Assembly (NCBI GenBank): GCA_001949185.1
Contig: BDGG01000004.1
Coordinates: forward strand, 1,172,278-1,236,277
Direction of reading: 5' to 3'
DNA length: 64,000 nt
Source: Ramazzottius varieornatus
Taxonomy: Eukaryota > Tardigrada > Eutardigrada > Parachela > Ramazzottiidae
In this document: one piece after another, positions 49,958-59,808 of the stretch
Layout of the letters: every line of letters begins with the position of its first letter
How positions within the stretch are numbered: position 1 is the first letter of the stretch
The notes under the pieces: model-generated
Seen by the model: only the letters and a program-made list of their open reading frames with translations
What the model was told of the DNA's origin: nothing
The model's database searches: none
Program-made: the position numbers and the translations under genes

Positions 49958-50943
49958 ATGCACGGTGCCACGGACGCTGTAACTAGCACAGTCGAAGTGA
50001 CCACTGTCTCAGTGGATGATGATCTCCGGACGGCGAATGTGTGTCAGAATACGATACAGAACGTGAACTTTAAAACGATTACCACAGCCGGCGCTAAAGA
50101 TCAACAGAACTTGATCCTTGACCAGACGGCGAATGCGCCAAGCGTGATACAACAGTGTTACAACAGAGTCCAGTCGCGCCATAACACTAAGCCGAAGAAG
50201 ACTAATAGCCAAGATGTCGAAGGGGTTTATGCCCCGAAAGTTGACAAAAATGAGTATCGTCGGCTCAATTTGTTGGTAACTTCATTTAATTTACAGCATT
50301 ATTTTAGTTCGTAAAGTTCGTGCACGTAGCCCCGACCTTCGAATGACTAACCACATAAAAGACTCAAAAGTGATTTTCAAGCATCAAAAAGGCATCGCCG
50401 CGACGATCGCGAATTTTCTTTGAAATTTCATTAGACTTGTTCTACTCCTGTCGTATGTCCGGAGCAGTCTGCCAAGCTTTGGGAAGGCGGGGAATTTATG
50501 ATCCGTTTATACCCGGCCCGTTAATTTTGAAATTTTGAACATGGAGTTCGGACCCCATTCTTAGCTTCGTTTATGGCGAACCATTATTTTGAATTACTAA
50601 CAGTATACATTTTTAAAGGTTACAGGTTTGACAGGTTACAGGTTTGACAGGTTACAGGTTTGAGAATTGATTGTGCGGTCAACAAGGCGTGACAGCTTTT
50701 CTCATAGACTTTGGTCATCGTCGTGCTTACGAGGTGTGAAGACGCAGCAGCACCAAACTCCAGCAAGGATCGACGGCACTTTGAGCTTGCGCTTTTTCTG
50801 GCGTCAAAGGTTACCTCAAAATTCCACTCTGCAGTCTGCAGCTGGCGCGACAGCATTTGCTTCTCCATCAAATATTGCAGATGCTAGAAGAAAAAGTAGA
50901 GACCCTACGGGAGGAAAAACTGCAGCTCAAAATGACCAAATGA
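49958..50943 (+). CDS. Candidate small leucine-zipper protein, unidentified
   Basis: I propose two exons, 49958-50275 and 50842-50943, joined in phase 0, giving 139 residues. The first has an even, protein-like composition without low-complexity sequence (MHGATDAVTSTVEVTTV..., then KVDKNEYRRLNLL) and ends at a GTAACT donor. The second begins after TCTGCAG and encodes QILQMLEEKVETLREEKLQL followed closely by a stop, with leucines spaced seven apart (LQMLEEKVETLREEKLQL), a short coiled coil. Upstream basic residues are too few to call it a bZIP. I do not recognise the family. The intron contains a 16-base tandem repeat. A start further 5' is possible. The model rests on phase and coil pattern only. 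Confidence 0.4.
50618..50664 (+). repeat. Tandem repeat, 16-base unit, about 3 copies
   Basis: The unit GGTTACAGGTTTGACA is repeated nearly perfectly three times. It lies inside the proposed intron of the leucine-zipper candidate and has no evident function. Confidence 0.85.
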
Positions 50944-51593
50944 TTTTGGAAACTTCTGATAAGACTCATGAAAAAGCGCTCATGTTACTTTGTTTCGGGA
51001 AGTTCATCCCGATTTTTCGGAACTCTTCGATAGTTCACTAAAAGTTGTCCCTCCACTGAAGGTGAACAAGATGGACCTTGTTCTTTCGACCTGACGGTAT
51101 CAACAGGCCGCCCACTGACCACTCTGTCTAGAGACTCCACCTCCTGTCCAATAACCTCTTTTGGTTCGAGTTAGACCCAAATACCGTTGGCAAAGATGCC
51201 CCAGGGTACGCCCTTTCTAGCAGACCGGGCTCCGTATAAAAGCTGCTCCGTATCCGGCAAAGTCTTTCTACTCGGCCACATTATTTTCGTTGCTCATCCG
51301 TCCAAGTTTCTCGTTTCTCAGTGCCGGATATCCCAGCTTCTCGTCCCAGTTCCGTCATTCGAATCTGCTGGCTCAATGAGATCTTCTGTCAGCCACAGGA
51401 ATACCCCGAAGCTTGTAGTGCATCGTCGTCAAGCACAAAAGAGTCTGGAATCTCTTCACTAAGAATCTTGGAATATTCTTCGTTTGATTGTAAGTCGAAA
51501 GGATGGTTCAGATCGAAACGCTCTCTTGAATTTTGTTTATGTAATGTTGCAGGAAAGAACGGAAACTGAAGTGGATGAGAAGACCGCCTCAGC
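50944..51593. other. Spacer upstream of perilipin
   Basis: This contains a likely 5' UTR acceptor just before the perilipin ATG (GTAATGTTGCAG at about 51541-51552), so the first non-coding exon lies further left. Frames here overlap on both strands without convincing coding character. Confidence 0.45.
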
Positions 51594-53414
51594 ATGCCTA
51601 CACGAAGCGATGATACTCTGCCATCCTTCATGCAAGTTCCCGATACCCCGATAGCTTCCTCGCCCACCTCGTCGGAGGAATTTCGGGAGACTTTCATGGA
51701 GCGAGTGAAGTTTAACCCTCTCGTACGATATGCGTTTAGCCGCGTTCAAGAGGCGTACGAGCACACCAAAGATCGCCATTCTGTCCTGCGCGGCGTCTTG
51801 GAGCGAGGCGAGAAAACGGTGGCTTACTCCATCAAGAGCGCTAACGATGTCTACACCAAGACCGGCCTGGCCACTCGCTTACAAAAGCCACGTAAGTAGC
51901 GCGTGATTCTCCTTATTTATGGTTTGTTCTGAGTTGTGGCCAGTGAGAGGTCAAGCGATTGCTTCCGAGAAGCATCGAGGAAGCGAGAACAGCCATTATC
52001 TCGATCTTCTCCGATAACAAAAGTGTTTCTTGCTGTTTACAGTTATCACCATTCAGTCCGTGGCTGATACGTCGGCCTGCTTCGTTCTCGACAAAGTGGA
52101 GGAGAAGTTGCCCATCATCACCAAGACGCCATACGAAGTAAGAATACCCGTCTTGGACTGGTTTCGAGCATTACAGAATCAACTGTTGGAAGCCATTTAC
52201 GCTGGACAACCCAACCACGTGGTTTTTCGCGAGACTTCCAAAGCTGACAAATCACGTGGTGAAGTTCAGGCTTGTGGTATAACATCGGGCGATGATTTGA
52301 TTTGTTTTGACCATCGGCCGAACCAGCTGTTCGGTGGCGCCACCGTCCAGCGAGGTAACAGCGAAACCGCTACCAGTGAAACTTCCCGATCCCATTTCGG
52401 TTCGTCGGCGGTTTCCTTGTCATTTCCCAACCCTTAGTTCTATCCCACTGGCTAATCTGCTCGTTGATGTCCTTGACCTTGTGCTGTCGCGCTGGGGTAA
52501 TATTACGTGTTGATGATGTGTTTGTTGTATGCTTGTACAGATCAAGCTGATGTGGCGAGATAAAGTGGAGGCAAAGGTGGACCAGTTGAATGGGTTGAAA
52601 GAGTCCACGTCGCGCCTGTTGGATGACTGCAAGCAGACTGCGTCGCAGACTTTGGAAGAGACCAAGAAGATGGGGGCTGATAAGGTGCAACAAGTGCTGG
52701 AAACTCCGTACGGCCAAAGGCTCAACCACACGCTCGAACAAGGCTTGTCGGTGGCAGACGATGTCTTGGATCGTGTCTTGCCAGAAGTACCACTCCGTCC
52801 CACCACTGGTACGACCCCAAGTCTCTGCTTTCTTGGCACCATTTTCAGTAAGAAAGCGGATGTGACTTGTTCTTTATATCACAGGTTATTTACACACCAA
52901 CGGAAATGGCTTCCTTAACGGTCATCTCTCTGGCAGCAGCAGTCACGTCTCGTCCAACGGTCACTTCCAAAAGTCCACCTACACCGAGTACGAAACCAGC
53001 TACACTGCTACTGCACCCTTGGAACCCGAAAACAGCCTGCAGCACGCGACGCAACTGGTACAGAAGATGGTACGCCGTGTGGTGACCCGCGTCAAGAATG
53101 GACCGTTAGCCAAAGTGCAACAGATGGCGCGCCGTAACGTGGAGATGGTGAGCGGGACCGTCGAATGGTCGCGTCAATTGGTAGCCGCTGTGACTAGCGC
53201 TGCCTACTGGACAGTGGCCGATGTTACTGCCAGCACTGTCACCATGGCTTATACGGCTCTGATGGCTGTTCTGCCCGCCACTTTGGGTGAGAAAGTGACC
53301 ATCTACCTCGATGCCACTTTTGAGTATCTTCTGCGTCAGAAGCGTGGAGGAGCCGCAGCAGCTACCACCACCACCACCACTTCCAGGGCGTATTCCTTCA
53401 AGAAATACCAGTAG
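51594..53414 (+). CDS. Perilipin-family lipid droplet protein
   Basis: Four exons, 51594-51891, 52043-52137, 52541-52808 and 52885-53414, give 396 residues. The N-terminal PAT-like region includes VSRxxEAY-type sequence (FSRVQEAYEHTKDRHSV) and the hallmark VADTSACFVLDKVEEKLP, close to the perilipin DxxxCKGLDxLEEKLP motif, then ITKTPYE. The following exon is rich in 11-mer amphipathic repeats (KVDQLNGLKESTSRLLDDCK; KKMGADKVQQVLE) that coat droplets. The C-terminal exon has more amphipathic helix (RRVVTRVKNGPLAKVQQMAR) and a hydrophobic stretch before a poly-Thr run and a basic end, FKKYQ. Perilipins gate lipase access to stored triglyceride. The layout corresponds to PLIN1/2/3 or insect LSD proteins, but the subtype cannot be fixed. 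Confidence 0.87.
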
Positions 53415-53832
53415 GAAGAAGAACCTGTCGCCTCACAGTTAGCCTAAACAGCTGAGGACCGACCGCGCTATTCTTCGAAAGTTGTCCGAAAATACTGACA
53501 GAAATTCAGTCAAAACGATTTTCGTATCTTCCTACAGTATCCTCTGCCAATTTTGATAATTTTATTGCCTGCACATCCGTAGCTCGCTTTGTACATCTAT
53601 ACCATTTGCATCTGCTTTTCTGTCATTTCTAGAACTTCCCTGCATGTCTTCTGCATTATCCTGGAATGTTTGCATTGTCATGAGGAATATTCCGTGCTGT
53701 TTTGACCAGTATTCAGCTGTTTAATCTACGAGGTAAACGACATAGTTCGGGCAACGCGAAAGGTTTGAACATTACTTTCAACGCTTGATTCATCCCTCAT
53801 CGTACGTGGGTTGATACAACATTAGGCTTTTT
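53415..53832. other. Perilipin 3' flank
   Basis: Downstream of the perilipin stop, mostly 3' UTR. It may hide the first exon of the next candidate gene. Confidence 0.4.
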
Positions 53833-54438
53833 AACAGTGGATAGACCCATCTCTAGCCCAGGCCAAATTCCCGTAATCTACAACGCTTTCCCGTTCTCTA
53901 ACCTATTGAAACCTCGAGGAGAGGGATCAGTCTACCTCAGGAAACAAGAAGCGGCTCATTACGCGCAGCAGGAGCTGAGAAAAAATATGGCCGAATCACG
54001 AGTGAAAAACCCCTATGCCCGAATTATATCATTTACCTCGTATTCATTATGTACTGTATTGTTTATAATTATTCTTGATTGTCCAGCAAACGATGCGTAT
54101 TCCGTGAAATTCTGTCTGTTTACCAGAACGTAAGTAATGGCAACCAGTGGTTCTTTTCCTCTAAAAAAGTTGGTGCGAAAAAAATATTGCAGAGGCTCCT
54201 ACGTCTTCGAGCCACCAACAGCGCCATCTTTAGAGTAAACGGACCAAAGCATGGTTTTGATCATTATGACAGTCTGGACTCAGAATTGTTCTTCGGCCTT
54301 CCAGGATACAAACCAGGAAGAAAGTATGATAGATGTCACCTTCACTTCATTATTCATATGCCACGGTCGAGCTGTTTTCACCATACTGGACTGTTAATCG
54401 TGGATGCTACCAAAGCTGAAAGTATTCTGCACTCATAG
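53833..54438 (+). CDS. Unidentified candidate gene (5' end missing)
   Basis: A frame opening after TTTTTAACAG at about 53838 reads VDRPISSPGQIPVIYNAF, then SVYLRKQEAAHYAQQEL. It can be spliced in phase through a roughly 50-base intron to KRCVFREILSVYQN (54089-54131), then from an acceptor at about 54193 to LRLRATNSAIFRVNG and FFGLPGYKPGRK, ending TAG at 54436-54438. The residue mix is protein-like and unlike random translations nearby. I recognise no domain. The last exon has a competing frame from the same acceptor (GSYVFEPPTAPSLE, then stop) if the middle exon is read in another frame, so the C-terminus is uncertain. No initiator is seen, so at least one exon is missing. Confidence 0.35.
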
Positions 54439-54988
54439 TAGCCTGAAGATATTGATCACATCTTGATCAGCTTGCTGCAGCTCGCACAAGGTAAGCTTCG
54501 ACAAACCTCTCAACTGGTTCTTGAACTGTTCGCTTCTACAAGTAACACAAAGCCGTCTTTCGATGGTATTCGGATAACAAATTTCGTGTTGCAGTTTTGC
54601 AGCCATCGTTAGACATCTCTGTCGGCTGGACGCCACCGACTCCTTTGCCGTCCTTCCACGATTCCTCGCTCTCCGCGACCTGTCCCGAATCCCTGTCATC
54701 ACCTTGCTCGATAGTTTGCAAGCGCGAAGTGTGGGTTAGTACCGAACTGTTCTTACCAAGTTGAAGCCTCGTGTGCTGACTGTTGAGATTGCTGCAATCA
54801 AGATTTGAGCATCAATCAATATTTCTGCGGAATATAATTCCAGTATATTTCGGTCCCACATGTGTGCAACTGCAACCAGTGTGTGGAACAGACGGAGCCA
54901 CCACACAGGTAGCTTTTCGCGTACACGGATTCCATCCGTGTGTCGTTGTTGACAGGTGTTATATCATCCTTAGTGAACCCGTTGACAG
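54439..54988. other. Spacer upstream of ERG28
   Basis: This includes the presumed ERG28 promoter. A minus-strand frame ending near 54433 (LTLCELQQADQDVINIFRLL) looks somewhat protein-like but lacks a supportable exon structure. Confidence 0.35.
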
Positions 54989-55618
54989 ATGGAAAGACAG
55001 CGAGTAGGAGTCGGAAATGGCGACGCGAAGGAAGCGCTCAAGAATAAAAACAAGCAAAAGATTGCGGCGAAGAAGTCTCCTGCTGGTCAAACCTTCGTCA
55101 TGTTTGTCCGCGGCTGGATTACCCTGGTGGCTTTCATGGCTCTCGGTAACAGTGTCCAATGCTTCATCAAACCGGACTTTGTCTGGACCAAGCTCTACAA
55201 CGAAAGCACAGAAGTGGGTTCGCTAACAGCGAGAACCTACGGTATGTGGACCTTGCTTGCCTCGCTGGTTCGCTTCATGTACGCCTACAACATGCACAAC
55301 TGGGAGCTATTCCTGCTTACCTTCGCTTCCTACGTGCTAGCCTTTGGTCACTTCACGAGCGAGATGCTGGTGTATCACAGTGCCGGGCTGGATAGTATGG
55401 GGATGCTGAGTGCCGTCGTAGTGAGTGGAGCCTCGATGGTGCTGCTACTTGTCGTGCGGACCTATATATGGCCTGCCAGCCATTCTGCCAACAACGACGA
55501 TGAGTTTCCGCCACACTTTAGGTTAAAGCCTATTGACACTCCTGCCACAGATTTGCAAGGCCAGCCTGAGTCGCAGCCTGCGCTTGCCAAGAAGCCGAAC
55601 CGCCAACACCAAGATTAA
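54989..55618 (+). CDS. ERG28: ERG28-like ER membrane protein
   Basis: A single 209-residue exon begins MERQRVGVGNGD. A Lys-rich cytosolic N-terminus leads into FVRGWITLVAFMALGNSVQC, the first of about four membrane helices; the others are around RTYGMWTLLASLVRFMYAY, LFLLTFASYVLAFGHF and LSAVVVSGASMVLLLVV. The RTYGxWT and MYAYNxHN...YxLAFGHFxSE motifs define the ERG28 (C14orf1) family. In yeast and vertebrates it tethers sterol C-4 demethylation enzymes in the ER. Animals of the ecdysozoan lineage generally cannot make sterols de novo, so its role here may concern modification of dietary sterols; that is inference. The hydrophilic C-terminal tail (about 40 residues) is longer than in human ERG28 and has a Lys-Pro-Asn rich end. 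Confidence 0.93.
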   Translation: MERQRVGVGNGDAKEALKNKNKQKIAAKKSPAGQTFVMFVRGWITLVAFMALGNSVQCFIKPDFVWTKLYNESTEVGSLTARTYGMWTLLASLVRFMYAYNMHNWELFLLTFASYVLAFGHFTSEMLVYHSAGLDSMGMLSAVVVSGASMVLLLVVRTYIWPASHSANNDDEFPPHFRLKPIDTPATDLQGQPESQPALAKKPNRQHQD

Positions 55619-57099
55619 CGACGACAGAGCGCACCCGCGGACCCGCAGTGGTTACTCTGCCTCTATGATACTTTTGATGGCAGAGAGCAAATGGCGGTGT
55701 AAGTGGAAAGTGATTGCCGATCAGGGCTCAACAGACCAAACGATCAGCATAATCTATGAACGTCCTCCCCGAAGACTTCAGCAAGCGATGTTCTCGATAT
55801 TTTTTGCAGGCATAGGAAAGCTTTTGTTACTGCTACTGTGATTTCGGGTATTTCAGGAACATTGGGTATCTTTACGACAATGAGCATTTAGCTCTAAAAT
55901 TTCGGAAGGTCGTGCAGATACCCGGAAAAAAACATGTGAAGTGCTTCATTACTCCGTCTTCCCAGCTATATATTGAAAACCTGAGGTAAAGTGTGGTAAC
56001 TCTCCCAACCTTCACCTTGTAGCTCGAGCCTCGCGCGACACAGAGAAAGGAACCCATCAGGAACTAAGGAACTGTTGGGCTTGCTCGAGGAGAGAACCCG
56101 ACGCAAAGTTTCACGTCGAGCCTTCTGCTCGTTGAAACCCGATATGTGAAGAGTGGGGTTGTGTCTCGGCCAATCTACATATCCAAGGAGTCATTGGCCC
56201 TTCTGTAACAAGGATGCACTCCTGTCGCACGAACTCCCGCGGATGCGACTGTTGATGCTTTCAACAGCCATCAAGCCTCCTTCAGTCGGACGCTCACAGA
56301 CTAGGACTATTTTGGGTGATCCTTATGCACCATGCAGTTACAAAAAGTATATTTAGAGCTCGCTGCTGGTCGTCAAACTCAGGCAAAGCTAACTCTTCGG
56401 CAAGTCCTTGCGAAAAAAGCTGAAAGAAGTCTGTCTCAACAGTGCAGCCTTCGGTGCGGCAGACAAGGCCGGTTCGATGCCGGCAATGCAATGGACCCTG
56501 GCTCGCCCCCGCACAGCTGGCTGGCTGACTGTCCCGACTGGTGATTTTCCACGAGATTCTTTTCTCATTTCCCACATGCGGAAGTAACGTGCCATCATTC
56601 CTCCAACGAGTAGGTATTACCAGAATGCGAGCATTTGAAGCCAGATGAGAAGAGCGCAGAAGAACAAGAGCTAGCAACAATCAAGACAAGAAAGAACTGC
56701 AAGCAAAAGATGGACAAGCGAAAAACTATAGAAAAGACGCAATAAATTTGAGAAGGAACTATCATTGAAATATCATGGTACTATAAAGTAAATGGTAGCG
56801 TATGGATGACTTGCGCAGCGTGTTGAGAAAAATAAAGGTGACGGGGTGGATGAAGGGAGCAGTGTGGTGTAGTGGTCCATGGTGCCATGGCGTAGTGCCG
56901 GCTCCTTCTCTGGCTGCCGGTGTGTTCTCACGTACTGACGACTGATAACAATAATAATGCAGCTATGGTTATGTAGCATAGATGATTAAATCCAAAATGC
57001 AGCATCGGCACACTCTTGACGATCATACAGTGATACGATGTGAAGGCCTTCCTTGTCGCATTGGAGACAACAGTGAAGGACAACAGCTGGATCGACCAT
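55619..57099. other. Spacer between ERG28 and the muscle LIM gene
   Basis: These are convergent 3' flanks. Frames on both strands are short and unbiased. A stretch near 56862-56920 (GTGGTGTAGTGGTC) superficially resembles a tRNA A box, but no B box or cloverleaf follows. Confidence 0.4.
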
Positions 57100-58506
57100 C
57101 TAAAACTGCATGCCCGTCTGAGGAACGTTGCTGTAAGACATAAAGAACATGATTAGTCTTTCGTTCGTATCATATTGTATTTTTGGCGCAGTGGTCATCG
57201 AGGAAAGAGGTTCTCAAAGCGGAAGTCAAGGAGCAGAAGCTGACGAAGATTGGGACGTAGGCAAATGAACTGAGCCAGATAGTTTTTCAAAGTGGCGCAC
57301 ACGCTCAGCCAATCGTAATGGAATTGTGCGCCGCTTGAAACATTGATCCGGATCAGAATCCTTTTACCCACGTCACTTTTATTCGCTGTAGTACTATGAC
57401 ATGACGTCATGGTACTGTTTCATACGACATAGGCAGCAATAGCCCTTGTCCTAATGATGATGACAGGATTATGCAAGAATTATTTTATTGTTTGTTCTGT
57501 TGACAGTTCCGCGCTGACGTCACCAGTGGCAAAAGTCAGACATGGAGCTCTTGATGTTGGTGTAGCTGACTCATGGCTCTTCTGCATATTTCGAACGGCA
57601 AACGAAGTCGACAAGCTGGTAGACATTAGCTACAGCTCGAAGCGTACGTACTGCGACAACATACGGGGGTACGGTGTCGGAAGATCGTTTTGCGGCCCAT
57701 ATTAGGAAGTTGCGCCCATAATATGCTGATCGATCGTCACAGCGCTACATGTGCGCTTTGACAACTGGCAGCGCCGTGACCATTCGTTTCTCCTCTGGCC
57801 ACAGTCAAATGCCAGGATTATGGGCAAACTTAGAAAGCCCAATAAGTTAAGCTGATCACCGCTTTTTGTTTGCACAAAATCAGCAGGAATTAACTGGCGC
57901 TTCGAGAACCTCACAAGGTGCCGCGTAAACCACCCACGCGCACTTTGATCGACACCCCCGCCATGACGTCATAGAACCATTATCGTGTACACGACTGGTC
58001 GCTCGGGACAAAGGAGCAATCGGAACATGCATTGAAACGTTACCTCATTTGTGAGGAGGTGTTGCCGAACTGAGCTCCCATATCCATGGAGAGGGTACCA
58101 GCGCCCATACCGAAACCGTATCCCTTAGGTCCGTGCTTGCGTCCGTAGCAGATTTTGCAGAAAAGGTGGCCTTCGTGCTCTGCTACGTTGACACTGTCCA
58201 ACAGCTTGTTGCACATGTCTGTAAGACAGAAAACACGGGAGTTAGCACTGGAATGCCTATTTTTATGGGTTCGCCGGAATCATGTCGGTCTTCCGTGGGT
58301 TCACCGTCGGACGGACTGGTGAACACATCACGCAAGGCGTTATTGGAGTTGGAAGTGCTATTAGAAAGATAAATCTGAAGGGGGAACTTACCGCATTTGA
58401 AGCAGGTCTTGTGCCATTTGAGGCCGGCAGCTAACCTCTCTTCTGCGCTGTAGACGGACTTGCCGCATTTGGGGCACTTGGCCGATTCGGGAGCAATGAA
58501 AGGCAT
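57100..58506 (-). CDS. Muscle LIM protein (single LIM, Mlp60A type)
   Basis: Three exons, 58506-58392, 58218-58044 and 57130-57100, give 106 residues. One LIM domain has all eight zinc ligands: CPKC (11-14), HKTC, CDMC-type pair across the first junction, and CKIC. It is followed by the glycine-rich signature [15 protein letters not shown] of CRP/MLP proteins. The start [17 protein letters not shown] is close to fly Mlp60A. Such proteins sit at Z-discs and in the nucleus of muscle and stabilise actin bundles through alpha-actinin. The last exon, only ten codons ([10 protein letters not shown]), lies 913 bp away and is chosen because phase and stop fit. If wrong, a different 3' exon or intron read-through would change only the tail. 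Confidence 0.9.
57256..57372. mobile_element. Palindromic GTGGCGCAC element, copy 6 (Mlp intron 2)
   Basis: The core TTCAAAGTGGCGCACACG faces TTGTGCGCCGCTTGAAA. The outer ends ACGTAGGCAAATGAACTG and GAATCCTTTTACCCACGT are imperfect inverses. It lies in the 913-bp intron. Confidence 0.66.
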
Positions 58507-59808
58507 GGTGATCGAGTGGAGGTTCCTGGCTGAGCTTCACAGATGAAAGGCCGCACTGGACTACAGTTCGTTGTCAACTATATGCCAGTAGCACACGAGG
58601 ACGGAAGCGGATGAAATGGAGAACGTAAAGCACAAGACTGAAAGTCACCCAGATGCTAGCTAGATCTTGGTGGCGGCGAAAGCTCGTACACAGAAGGAGA
58701 AGGCAGTCAACGCCAGCCTCTAGATCTTACCTAAACATATATAGCTCGCAGTTTGCCCTGTCCTGATTATGAGTTGACTTCGAGCTGTACGAGTGAGTCA
58801 AGCACTGCATGCTTCCCTTTCGGGTTGGCTCACTTATTTGCGCTAAGCAAGCGTGACCATGCGTGGGCAGAAAGGGCATATATCGAAGACGGTAGACCAG
58901 CCAGGAGCTAACTTCGGCTGTGACAAGCCACGTCTGGCGACTCCTCCGCCATTTCCTGCTTCCGGTGTGGCGGGGGCCGGATCAGTTCATTTAGGGCATC
59001 CCACAGCATCCCACAGCTGTGACTCAAAACGAACTAATTAGGCGATTATTTAACGCTTCCGACGATGAGCAACGCAACAGGTACCCACTTTCGGCGTACA
59101 AGTTACGTGATCAACACCACCACCACAGAGCACGGCCTCGGACCTCGAAGGAGATGCCGAAGACCTTGCGAATTAAGATCCACACGATTTCTGGTACGTT
59201 GCCAGCGTGCAGCAACGTGATGGGTCTAGTTTGTATCTCTTCCCTATACCTTTTCCTGCCAAGAACGTATTCGACACAATGAGCTCCCGATCGAACTGAA
59301 CCAGGCTCGTGAAGTGCGTCATTTCATCTAGCGTACGAGCTACTGCTGCGAAGAACCCCGAATTCGCCACCAAAAACCCATCTAACTTGGGTCGCTAGTC
59401 CTTCACCGCATACTCGTACTGTATTACTGCATATATTATTCTACAAGGCAGGCCGTATGACTTCTCGTGCTTGAAAACACGCACGGCTGCCATATTCAAC
59501 AAGTCTGCCACATGTACAAGGTTAAGTTAATTGGCGTAAACTCTCGATTTGGTCCACAGTCACACAAGCCGGCACTACGCCGAACTACCGAAGAAGACCA
59601 AGCTTCCTTTTCATGATGAAAATATTCGTCCTCTTCAAATCAGCAACACGGAATTCGCTGTTCCAAACCAATGGACCATGCAAAACGCCATTATCGTCTC
59701 CTTCACACCATTAATCACCGAGTTACATTCAGATCTAACCATCATCACAATCACTCTGCCAAAAAGCTCTGCGAATCATCGTAGCACTGCCTAGTCAACA
59801 AGCACGGG
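58507..59808. other. Spacer between muscle LIM and CDC50 genes
   Basis: This carries the Mlp promoter (a TATATATAGC-like stretch near 58736 is about 230 bp upstream of the ATG) and the CDC50 3' UTR. No coding exon is supported. Confidence 0.4.

Noticed and set aside
54433-54721. Minus-strand frames upstream of ERG28
   Set aside because: Two frames each look partly protein-like, but joining them would need an intron of about 13 bases, which is not credible.
56862-56920. Possible tRNA or tRNA-derived SINE
   Set aside because: Only an A-box-like GTGGTGTAGTGGTC was seen; no B box (GGTTCGANTCC) and no cloverleaf stems.
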